64,000 bases of DNA from Plectrocnemia conspersa. Lineage: Eukaryota > Arthropoda > Insecta > Trichoptera > Polycentropodidae. The stretch lies in assembly GCA_009617715.1 (NCBI GenBank), contig VTFK01000013.1:1135001-1199000 (forward strand), written 5' to 3'. Numbering within the stretch: position 1 is the first letter of the stretch; every line of letters begins with the position of its first letter. Shown here in pieces: positions 40,465 through 50,390 of this stretch. The notes beneath the pieces are model-generated. The model saw nothing but the letters and a program-made list of their open reading frames with translations. It searched no databases and was not told the DNA's origin. A program made the translations under genes and the position numbers.

Positions 40465-42446
40465 CCTTAGTGTATTGTAGCGAAGCCCGACTCTAGATAT
40501 ATGGTACCAATACTGCACACATTGCCCAACACTATGTCACTTTTAATGGAAATTTTCGTCGAACGCCTACTTGTCATCTATGTCATGCCCAATATATTTT
40601 CTATAATTTGAAGCCATGGATTGATGATAAAACTTTCAGTATTTTATTTCATTCGTTACTTAAAGAATCTACTATCAATATATTACGGTAAAAATATGTA
40701 GTAATTCCCTACCATTTTACCTGGAATTGTTAAATGGTCGTGTTATTAAACAGATTCTTGCCTATTTTGTAGGACACAATTATATTAGAAGACGTTACGA
40801 ATCTACTTGTAGTTGATTTGATAATAAAGAAAGTATTGAATGGATACTAATATTCGATAGAGGAGAATGTAATGTTTGTAGACTGCTGGATGTACTTTCT
40901 AATATAAGAGCTATTATAAATGCCTTATTGATAGTAAATATTATCTAACATACGTATGCGTTATAAATCCAAAACAGCATATCGATTTCACGTTTATGAA
41001 CAACTTTAGAAAACTGCAATCATGCGGAGTTCCGAAACTTTTTAACTCAGCTAAACCAAACCGCTCGAAGAAAACAAGATAACTTTTTAACACACACGTT
41101 CGTAGTACGTACTGACTGTGCCACATATCTACGGCAACAAACTGCAGCAGGCTAAAGTTGTCGGACCAACTTCCGACCAGCAATAAACCCCTTTATCTCG
41201 CACCCGCTTCGAATAATGCGGTTGATAAATCCGATTGTGTTCAGAGGCGTTTTAGAAAATGGACCGCACGATAAACTTGAAAAAATAAAATATAGAAGGC
41301 GTGCGCAACTCGAGTTTATTGCCTCCTCAATGAAACCTAACCCGGCCATTACGCGGCGTGTATCTGGTGTGTATATGAGAGAGGTAGCTACGGTCGGTCG
41401 CTGGAGCGCATCTCCGAGGCTATTCCGGCCGTAGTTATCTCTACACGATTGCCAAGTGTAACAACATAAAACTCGTAGTCGGAGGTGAGTCTACAAAGCG
41501 TATTGTTCCACTTCCGCCTAAGCGCGATTGTGGCAGATACACTGGCCCCGGCTCGACTCACAAAGGTACACCGGAGAATTGTTGGGCGCTCCGACGAAAC
41601 GTACGAGACTTCTCGTTATCCACTTTTTCGCGAAAGGTGTATATGTATGTATAAGCATGTGTAGAGAGCTTTTCGCGCAGAGATTGTCGGCTTACAGGGG
41701 TTGTACGTACTACGGTTGCCGATCCAAATATTGGGGTTACGCAACCAACGTGAAATCGGATCAAGGTTGTTTCAAATATCAATCGATAACCGACGAAAAT
41801 AACAAAATTCAATAATTTAACGCATTGGTGCAAAAGTCATTTAAGGCAGCTAAAGGGTTACGTCTATTTTTGGGTATATTTGAATGTTCGCTCTCTATTA
41901 TAAGAATAGATTTTACCAAACAAGCTTTTATTTATAGAACCTTATTTATATTTATACGTGTATACATAAATTTTAACTTGAGCTCTTTTATTCGTTCTTC
42001 CAAATCCTTGTTCCATAATCAAATTATTATTACATACAATTCAAGTATTACCGCTTAAAATGTACATTATATATATATTTATTTTTCAATGAAATCGAGT
42101 TTTTTCATAAATTATTTATAAAATGTTCTGCGAGGACCACCACCGCACCAGGCATAAAAAACTAAAACTTGAAAATACGTGTTGAAAGAGTAATAAACCA
42201 ATATTTTTTAGTCTTTGTTACATGCCGACAAGTGCATTTTATTATGCTGACGTACGTGACGATCGGAGAATCCGATAAATTAGCATTCTTAAATCATCCA
42301 TCATTTCTGTAAAATTCAATGTTTTTCATCAAACTTTAAAAAAAAATCATGTGAACGTATCTGGATTGGGCACGCCATTTTACACTTTGCTAATATGTGG
42401 TAAGCACCTATTCAAGCTACAAATTCTTTAAATATTATAGTGCTGT

Positions 42447-42494
42447 ATCGACTATATTATATAATACATATAATATATGTATAGTATAGTCGAT
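42447..42494. repeat. AT-rich hairpin
   Basis: ATCGACTATA (42447-42456) pairs with TATAGTCGAT (42485-42494), and pairing continues inward with small mismatches through AT-rich arms. Function unknown. Confidence 0.5.
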
Positions 42495-44053
42495 TTTAAG
42501 AAGTATCCCTAACACATTAGAGAGATGTTGGCATGACTCGTATAAATGAAATAATTGAACAACTCTCTGCAACGAATCCTTTTCTGAAGAAAAAATCCAA
42601 AGATTGACCTTACATAAATGCACAATGCGTTTATTTAAATAGACATACATATCTCTTAAAATATTTCCCTGTTAAATCGCATTCATAGTTATATATCGCT
42701 ATGATTACAAAGCGTATCGTATTGAATCATTAAAATGTAGTTATGTGTTTTGTCAAAGCAAATATTAAATCAACGATATACAGTTGAAATAAGTGTTACA
42801 TTTAAATCGAGTTCTTTGTTGCAAAAACACAAAATCGCTTCGGTAGAAATTTAATTACATTTAAGAAAGTAATAATGCACGGAATGTAGTACCTATTAAT
42901 GCTCTTGAACGTACAATGTCTTCACCAACCTATATAAGTTTGTTATGTAATTGTTCTCTACTTGTCGTAATTTACATAGCAGTCAACTCAACGTCTTTCT
43001 CGGCGTAATTCTCTTTTACATGATCAACAAAACAAAAAATAGCTGCACATAAATGTTCCTCGACGTAACGTTACAAATAACAACGACTTGCTCGTGTGAA
43101 TTATAAAATGAATCCAAAACAGTAATTTTCGAATACATTCGAGTGTGTCGATTAGCGATTCATGCATAATGTATACACAACAGACCCTCGATTAACCATC
43201 CCCGTCCAGCCATTAATTCAAAGTGGAACGCCACTGTCAACCGCAGAGTCAACAGAAAGAGTGTGGCTGACACAACAAACGGTGCATACATCTCCCATTT
43301 ACGCACACACTGTGAATATTGTCTTACAAGCCGCAGCCATCTGTGCGCTCTGAGGGCAAACTGAGGCTAATTATAAAGGCAATTAGCACGACACTACACC
43401 GTGTATCGAGTTCCACAAGCTGTCGCGATTAAATCCGTACTAACTTTTCAAGTATTCTACGATGATTTCCGACGATTAATTCAACACCGACTTACACACT
43501 GCACCGGCGTTAAAAGTTCATTCAAAACTTCTCCATATTGCCGAGCACATGTCTCTTGAAACAATATCGCAAAGTTAATTTAATTACAAGTTTAACACGG
43601 AAACTTAACACCGCAAGTACAAAACTTGAGAGCGAGATGTGCTGCTCGCTGTTTGTTGTTCGCTGTGTACGTTACGTGTGCGGTGAAAATGCCAAATAAT
43701 TAATTACAAACATACACACGTAGGTGGCTTCGTGCGTCGAATATTGTATGTACGGAGTAACCTGTTGTGTTTTTTTTTTTTAAATCAAATAACAATTCTA
43801 ATTAGAATGCTATTATAAAATATACATGTAAGCTCACTAACGGACGCTCAACGTGTGTAATTAACTCTTAATTATGTACATGCTAGATATGTGTCGTTAT
43901 ATACATTTTAAATAAATTAGGGACTGTGAATATGTGGGTTTCAAATCAAATATCAATCTAATTCCTTCATTTAATGGCACATATATATATATACAAAAGC
44001 ATTGCTTATATATTTAATTGCACTTTTTATATGGTTGTATTGCACTGTGATTC

Positions 44054-44136
44054 TGACGAGATCTAGAATATAACAACCGTCAGGTCGTAAGACGATGTAT
44101 TAAACTCATAAAACAGTTGTAATCAGGATCTCGTCA
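44054..44136. repeat. 83 nt imperfect hairpin, microRNA-precursor-like
   Basis: TGACGAGATC (44054-44063) pairs with GATCTCGTCA (44127-44136). Pairing continues through small bulges to ATAACAAC opposite GTTGTAAT, about 20 pairs in all, with a loop of about 35 nt. Length and shape fit a pre-miRNA, but inverted-repeat MITEs look alike. No mature microRNA was recognised. Confidence 0.35.
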
Positions 44137-44860
44137 TAACACCCTATTACGAAAGTTCACACTTTTATTAAAAATAAATTAAAGGGAGAACACGTGGTCC
44201 CTCAATATTTACAAACACAAAACTCAATCACTAGACACAAGTTTACGACACCAGACACACGCGCGTGACACACGAAATACACAAGGGGAGGCGCGCGTAT
44301 GAATACGAGCACAATTGGAAAGAAACTGCATTATACATCCGAGGCGCCTCGAGTGCATCGTGAGCAGAGAGAGAGCAGATAACATCCAGCGCCAACCAGC
44401 GCTCAAGTGGTACTCGGAACAACGAGGCAACAGCTTCTGCTTCGGAGCCATCGCAAAGTTAGCGCCGTCGGGGTGGGGTTGGATAGCTCCGTCTCTTTCC
44501 GACACCGACACACAAAACTCAGCTATCTCGCTCTGTCGCGGTAGGAGGGAGACAGTTGCGGGTGGGGGGCCGTGGCGAAATGGAGTGGTGCTTTACGAAC
44601 AAGAGCGTGGTCTTGCATAAAAGTCGCGAAAGCTCCTCTACATCCGTTGGGAGTTCTTCAAGAAGCAAATCATTGATCGGGTCGAGAGCGCAATTAATCG
44701 CACAATTCGCTTGGTCTTTAGCCAGCAACTGTCCAGTGAGATAAATATTATCCGAAACAGAATTTCATTCTCAAACAATTTTTAAGTCGTTCTTAAAAAA
44801 AAAACATTTTACACTGCCTAGAGTAGCATAAAACTTCTTTAAAATATATATGTTACAGTG

Positions 44861-45055
44861 AATTTTTATTTTTCTGAGAAATTATATTTTCACTGGTAAA
44901 AAAATAACTTTGCTAACTCGGCCAGTTAAAATGTATCATAAAATTATATGATATCAACTTTTCCATACATTAATATATGTAAGTTATATTTTCACCAGTG
45001 AAGTCCAAATACATTTTCAACAGTAGATATATATTTCTACTAGTCAAATTGTCAA
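44861..45055. repeat. TTCACTG/CAGTGAA-rich region beside the GCGAAACGTCC core
   Basis: Several TTTCACTGGT, TTCACCAGTGAA and TTCAACAGT-like words lie left of the core at 45056. Similar words occur in inverse orientation at 47150-47200. They may be subterminal repeats of an outer element spanning about 44861-47200 (inference). Confidence 0.35.
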
Positions 45056-45212
45056 ACAGTAGCGAAACGTCCCTTTGCTGTTTAATCCCAAACCTAACCT
45101 AATAAAAGTTCTAAAACCAATTATAGTTTTTTTTTTTTTTTTAATTAATTATAGTCAAGTCCAAAATACAAACTAAGCCAACTCATCTTGCAGAGAGAAA
45201 TAAGCGGAAGAT
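45056..45212 (+). repeat. GCGAAACGTCC repeat family, copy 2
   Basis: Second plus-strand copy of the family at 37437-37576. An internal poly(T) expansion falls where the first copy has its hairpin. The end ATAAGCGGAAGA is shared. The left boundary may continue into the TTCACTG-rich segment. Confidence 0.65.
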
Positions 45213-45786
45213 GTACAAAAACACGTCGCAGATAGGCGGTAGTGGAATTATATGCCGCTCTAAAATGTCATTTAACGAAATACCGTGAATTTAATAAAAG
45301 CAAAATATTAAAAAACGACCACTGCTTGGCCAAATTTTGCCCCTCCCCTGAAAAAAAGCTTAAATGACGTCCCTGACCCTACCCTAACTTAAATGAATAA
45401 ATCAAACCTAACTTGACCTAATAAAAGTAGACATTAACCCGTTGGGAACGTCAATCAAATTGATTTCTGAAAAATGCCAACTTTACTAGTTTTTTTCTTA
45501 AAATAATTTTTTACTGATTTTGAGTAAAAACATGAAAAATCAATCGGGCTACTTTACTGTCGCCCACAACTAATTTTTAAAATAAAATTCATCTGGATGG
45601 TGATGAATTGTTTTATATTTGGATGGTTCTATAATTTTGTATTTTTGTATTGATCATTAAAACCACTTTACCCTTTTATACGCACGGGCGCGTTCAAAAT
45701 GTTTTTGGCGTTAGACGCATACACGCACGGGCGCGTGTGAACTCTATATTAAAAAAAAATCGTTCTGCATAATACCTTGCGTTACT

Positions 45787-46309
45787 ACGCATTCTCTCAT
45801 ATGTGCGTTTGTATCGAAGACATTTAATCCTCATAAATTAAATTAAAAAAATGACACTTTACGACAGGGGTGGCCAACCCGCGGCTTGCTTTGAACATTT
45901 TTATTTATATATTTTTTATATTTCATTTTTAGTATTATATATTTTTTTACAATTAACGTTTAGTATCATTATTATTATATTATCTATATTTACATGTAAG
46001 AATAATACTAAACACAATAATAATAACTCATTGCGTTTTAATTTTTCACTCCCAAAAATGTCTATAGTGTATCAAAATCTAATATGGGGATATATAATTT
46101 TATATGTGGCTCTCATTTCCGTTATGATGCATTTCCAAAGTAGTAGCAAGATCATTTGGGTTGGCTACCCCTGCTTTACGATGCTAGTATTTTTTTACAC
46201 GTTTCTATCTATGCATTCTCTCACATGTGCATTTATATTGAAGACATTTACCCCTCATAAATCAAATAAAAAAACTGACACTTTACGATGCTAGTATTTA
46301 TTTTACACG
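45787..46309 (+). repeat. Tandem duplication, first copy split by a MITE
   Basis: Unit A is 45787-45864 continued at 46182-46201; unit B is 46211-46309. Both read ATTCTCTCAYATGTGC, GAAGACATTTA, CCTCATAAAT, GACACTTTACGA and then TGCTAGTATTT. Unit A is interrupted after CTTTACGA by the MITE; unit B is uninterrupted. Confidence 0.85.
45865..46173. mobile_element. 309 bp hAT MITE with 8 bp target duplication
   Basis: The left end is CAGGGGTGGCCAACCCG and the right end, inverted, is CAGGGGTAGCCAACCCA: about 16 bp with one mismatch, typical of hAT termini. The flanks are a perfect 8 bp duplication CTTTACGA (45857-45864, 46174-46181). The uninterrupted CTTTACGA at 46281-46288 in the neighbouring duplicate copy is the empty site, confirming the boundaries. 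No transposase. A 147-codon ORF running through the element is incidental. Confidence 0.93.
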
Positions 46310-46562
46310 ATCAGATTGCTTTCATTTCACCCACTTCCATGGACTGCGGAAATTATCAAAGACAATTCGAATATATTTGCTTTATTTCTGGATGTCATCA
46401 TAAATTAGGTAACAAAACAGAAACTTCGTTTCAAATATTTCAAAAGTTTCAAATATTTTCTCAGATGATCTATTCATTCAGAACTGCGTATTATAACCAG
46501 ATGGTAAAATATATTCGTGTAAAATCCACAAATATCAGAACCAAAATTTAGTTTGTTTGACG

Positions 46563-46673
46563 CGAATGGGGAAAAAAATTAGAAGAGACGCGCAATACCA
46601 TTGTCCAGAATGCATGGTTGCTTTATGCGTTACACATTGTTTCAAAAATACTGTACTTGAGTTTCAAAAATAA
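46563..46673 (+). pseudogene. piggyBac transposase C-terminal cysteine-rich domain relic
   Basis: Thirty-six codons read RMGKKIRRDAQYHCPEC, then MVALCVTHCFKN and a few more before TAA. The HCPEC...LCVTHCF spacing is that of the C-terminal cysteine-rich (RING/PHD-like) DNA-binding domain of piggyBac transposases. The catalytic core is not recognisable upstream; 46288-46551 is open but not convincingly related. Inside this element the domain sits about 0.3 kb from the right end, as expected for a 3' transposase end. Confidence 0.7.
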
Positions 46674-46841
46674 CCATACTGTATTATAAGGTATTTTTTT
46701 TTTATTTGACAACAAACATTACGTAACATACACACACATACATATGTATTTCTATGTAATGTTTAGAGTTTGGATGAAAAGAAACAGCAAAGGAGGCAAC
46801 TTAAAAATTTTATTAATTTAAAAAAAAAAAAATTTAAAAGT

Positions 46842-46859
46842 GTAATAATAATAATAATT
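46842..46859. repeat. (TAA)n microsatellite
   Basis: Five to six TAA units within the decayed piggyBac-like element. Confidence 0.75.
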
Positions 46860-47425
46860 ATGAATAAATAATTTTAAACTGTTTTTTTTTCATCATTCTC
46901 ATAACACATCACATAATAAATCGCAATAAAAAAAGGTGATTATTTTTGACCATTTTTTTAAAATAAACCCGAGGATGAAGTGGTTAAAAATAAAAACTAT
47001 TTTCATAAAAAAAAGCACAATTCTGATAATCAGTTGACTTCAATAACTCAGATTGAATACTTTTTTAATATTTTAATCCTGACAGAAAAAAGTTTACCTT
47101 TTTTTTTTTAATAAAACCCACAAATGGACGTTTCACCATATATATAAATTAACAGTGAAGGTGTATTCCGATATGATTTCACTGAAATGCCAGTGAAAAA
47201 ATATTTTTATTACATACATACAAACATATGTATAATACATGAAAACGGTGATGTTAATCAGCAGCAACTATAATACAAAGTCAGAAAACCGCATGTGACG
47301 TCATCAGGAAATGGGTTACCATTCGCATTTAATTCGGAAAAATTAAATTAATTTTAATTAATTCGTGCAATTCTCAATAAAGAAATATTTATTTTTAGAT
47401 GACTAAAATATTAACACACAAATCG

Positions 47426-47461
47426 ATTTAAGACATCTAAATTGATTTAGATGTCTTAAAT
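47426..47461. repeat. Perfect 17 bp-arm palindrome
   Basis: ATTTAAGACATCTAAAT (47426-47442) and its exact reverse complement (47445-47461) are separated by two bases. It could form a cruciform and is unlikely to be a microRNA. No homologous copy was noticed in the window. Confidence 0.8.
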
Positions 47462-49169
47462 TTATTAATTAATTAATCATATATTTTTATTTAATTTATC
47501 TAATAATATGGTTATAGGCGAGTAACAATTATAAAGTATAATTTCTCCGTGCCCTTTTATATTGTAATAAACGTTGTCATTGTCGATTCTTACTTGCCCT
47601 AACGCTAGTGACGTCACGACAACGTAGCGACTGGGCTGTTGATCGCCAATAAATATGGTGTTGGGTTAGTGCGTCGTGCGTCCGGATATACTGGTTACGA
47701 TAAAAACCGTCAATTGCTCGTTGAAGCGTGTAATAGGTATGTAATAAACAATGGAAACTGTTACTATGACTATACGACCGTTAAATGAACGCCCATTTTA
47801 TTATTTTCCACGTGAATGTGACGCATTTATCAAAATTCAAAATATAATAAGCCATAAATGTGCCATACAAAAAATTGACATTTAAAGGTCACGCATAAAA
47901 AATATATATAGGACGACGACGCCCAAATTGAGTTATGACTTTGTGAAAAAATAACTGTATCTAATATTATTTTTAGTCCTCTTTTTATGTTTATTTTGCT
48001 TGGCAAAGCAGTACTTGAAAAATAAATTACATGTTAAGTAATTTATAAATAGAATTCTTTATTACGTTGAAAGATTGATATATAAAACTAAGAGCTACAA
48101 ATTTGCTAGCTAAAGTTCGTAGTTTGATGCAGTCAAATAACCCAAGTAAATTTGAAAATAAATCTCTTTTTAGGGTCATAATAACTCGAACGTCAATTTA
48201 GTGTAATTGGATAATCTGCGCTCGAAACTGACGACACTGAGGCGTATCGTATTATGTCTAGTTCCTTTCGGTATTCAAGGCTTGTTGATTGAAGTGAATT
48301 AGAGCAGCATGGCCACGCGGGAGCGAGACAATTGTTTGAAACGAAAGTGAGAGAAGTTTAATGTTTCAGGGGCGTTCAATCTATTTTTATGTTTAGTATA
48401 TTCTAATGCAATAAATTTGTATCGCATCATTTTATATACTCATAGGGTGCATTGATTTTTAAATTTTCAGACTAGCGCCACCAACGGATCAAATCAGTAG
48501 CAAAGGCGAATAACGATGGGCGATCCATTGTGTTCGCTGCGCGCCTGCAGCCGCTCCGGGAATTTCGCGTCAGAAACCTACCGCCACCGCAAAGCTGAAA
48601 AGCTCGCGCATATTTATGCAAAGCAAACACGGCGACGTTATAAATTGCGGCTCGTTCGCAATAATACCGCAGATTTGTTAAGCTGCGCGACGGCAGGGCC
48701 GCATTGTTTGACGACGACGCCAGGGGGAGTTCGATTAACCAGACGGAAAGCGATACGATTATTTGTGTTAAAGCTTTCACGGCGACGCAGTCAAACATGC
48801 GAGAAAATATTATGACAATAATACTTGAATAAAAAAATATAAATATATCCGATTTAGTACGCCTGTGAACAATTTAGTTGAGTCTAGATCTCATAAAGCA
48901 ATCAATAATACGCGAAAGACCATTTTGCACAGTCAACGTAATTGCGCAAAACACTTAAAATATGTGTCAACGTCTTATACTCTGTAAATAAAGCAATTAC
49001 TGACAGAGCTCTACTATTGATGCGCGACGAATATTTGTCAACAGTCCAGGCAACACTTGATGGTGTGTTAATGTCTTACTTGTAAGAGAAAGCAATTACG
49101 CAGTCGTGAGAGACTTTCCGCCTCGAACTATATGCTCGTATTTTTGAGTCAGGATTTTAAAACGGTTTT
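47462..49169. other. No gene recognised
   Basis: AT-rich with a CpG-rich block at 48470-48800. There an acceptor-like TTTTAAATTTTCAG (about 48457-48470) precedes a 99-codon plus ORF (48516-48815). No donor or family motif supports it. Confidence 0.4.
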
Positions 49170-49255
49170 GGTCAATATTAGATGGTTAGAATTTAAATTG
49201 AACTGGTCAGAATTTATATTAAATGGTAAGAATTATTTTGACTGATGGTCAGAAT
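49170..49255 (+). repeat. GGTCAGAAT array, period 14-22 bp
   Basis: GGTCAATAT, GGTTAGAAT, GGTCAGAAT, GGTAAGAAT and GGTCAGAAT start at 49170, 49184, 49205, 49225 and 49247. This is the same motif type as the arrays at 60278-61238 and 61586-61663. No GCGAAACGTCC core was seen next to this one. Confidence 0.65.
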
Positions 49256-49476
49256 ATTTTTTTTCAGTTGGCAATGGTGTTATTAATGCTATAAAGCTTA
49301 AGATTGGTACAACTGGTCTATCTGTCATTCACAAGTCGGTAGTTCATTATCATTATCAAGGTGTTTTAGGGCCAATTGTTTGGTTGGGCAACACAGTCCT
49401 TTGTCAACATAGCAAGCCAGGCATGCCTCCGCCGCCGCTCTGTCGTTTTTCCCGTTTCGCCCTACATACAATTAAA

Positions 49477-49560
49477 TAGATTCGTTGAGAGTTATTTATG
49501 AAGTGTTCAATGTTATAATAAACGCTTGCTCGCACCTAATCTGTCATAACAGTTTTATTG
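49477..49560 (+). repeat. Dispersed repeat, copy 2 (partner 29009-29090)
   Basis: Second copy of the repeat at 29009-29090. It lies about 200 bp downstream of a GGTCAGAAT array (49170-49255), but no such array accompanies the first copy. Confidence 0.55.
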
Positions 49561-49802
49561 CTCTATTTTATATTTATCAACACATATTATTTTTTGTAAA
49601 TGGAATATATTACAAACAAAAATACAGATATCAGAGAAAGAAGTAAGCGTCGAATAAAAACATAATTTTCATCTAAATATTATCGTATTAAAAAAATTAA
49701 CGTAGTTATACAAAAGCATATGTTTTCGACCATCGTGACGCATTGGGGTAACCTGTTAGGTCACTATGGCCTTAATTTAATCTAAATAAATAAAAAGAAT
49801 AA

Positions 49803-50390
49803 TATACACTCTATTTGCGTTAGCACAGCCAGTTCGAGAGCTATCCACTTCATCGTTATTTATAATTTAGAAAAAGATAGGAAGTTTGGCTTTACGTCCC
49901 TATTATTAGGTCTAAAGCAGCGATACAGATATACGTTCGATATACTTATCATTACTCCGGTTTATTTTTAGAACACATTTATATTTTAAAAAATCTAATA
50001 ATATTCCTAGGACAATCCGCAAAAATCAAACTCTAACGGGTTTCCTAGATGGAATAAAAAAAACACCTTCGTGCATTAAGAAATAAATTATAAAATTAAG
50101 TATTTTTTTTATTTTCTGTTATGTTATATATTATATACATATACATATATATATATGTTTAGTTAAAATTTATTGATGTAAAAATTAGCTATAAAGCTAA
50201 ATAAATTAATAAAAATATAAATATAAATGCGGTCAAAAAATAAACCGAGACCGGATCGAACGTATATCAGAATCGTGTGCTTTAGAGCTAGTAGGGACGG
50301 GGCGCGCAAACCCAAACTTGCCATCTCTTTTTAAATTATGAATGATGAAATGGACAGCTCTCGAACTGACTGTGTTAACGCAAATATAGT
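49803..50390. mobile_element. Element with long (about 95 bp) terminal inverted repeats
   Basis: The left arm (49808-49907) reads CTCTATTTGCGTTAGCACAG. The right arm (50295-50390) ends CTGTGTTAACGCAAATATAG. The arms are inverted copies through GAGAGCTATCC/GGACAGCTCTC and AAGTTTGGC/CCAAACTTGCC. The interior (50008-50100) matches 22141-22250. It is noncoding and about 590 bp; I could not settle a target duplication. The superfamily is unknown. Confidence 0.6.

Larger units (their letters stand above)
40465..44860. other. No gene recognised
   Basis: 40520-40930 holds short frames such as FNGNFRRTPTCHLCH that vaguely recall a LINE C-terminus but cannot be assigned. CpG-rich blocks lie at 41050-41800, 43030-43720 and 44200-44750. 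A GAG|GTGAGT donor-like site at about 41484 has no matching acceptor or frame. Confidence 0.45.
45657..46987. mobile_element. Decayed piggyBac-like element containing a hAT MITE
   Basis: The left end is TTAA-AA-CCACTTTACCC (45657 onward). The right end, inverted, is TTAA-CCACTTCATCC (46984-46987 inward). Both resemble CACTTTACC at the foldback element at 33905. Two ACGCACGGGCGCGT motifs lie at 45680 and 45723, the same arrangement as the palindromes of that element. The interior keeps a piggyBac-type C-terminal cysteine domain at 46563-46670, a tandem duplication, and a 309 bp hAT MITE. The exact right boundary is less sure than the left. Confidence 0.6.

Noticed and set aside
39943..40518. 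Longest ORF in the window (191 codons, minus strand)
   Set aside because: It is antisense to the R1-clade LINE relic on the plus strand, whose motifs explain the region; the minus translation has no family motif.
40520..40930. Possible second LINE C-terminus (FNGNFRRTPTCHLCH)
   Set aside because: Only a CxxC-like word in a short frame; the expected His/Cys partners and flanking motifs are missing.
41484..41495. GAG|GTGAGT plus-strand splice donor
   Set aside because: No acceptor or single open frame upstream defines an exon.
45095..45112. AACCTAACCTAA as insect telomere-type (TTAGG) repeat
   Set aside because: Only two units, located inside a dispersed repeat copy; not a telomeric array.
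45851..46294. 147-codon plus-strand ORF
   Set aside because: It runs from duplicated flank through the whole hAT MITE and out again; the hydrophobic translation reflects T-rich sequence.
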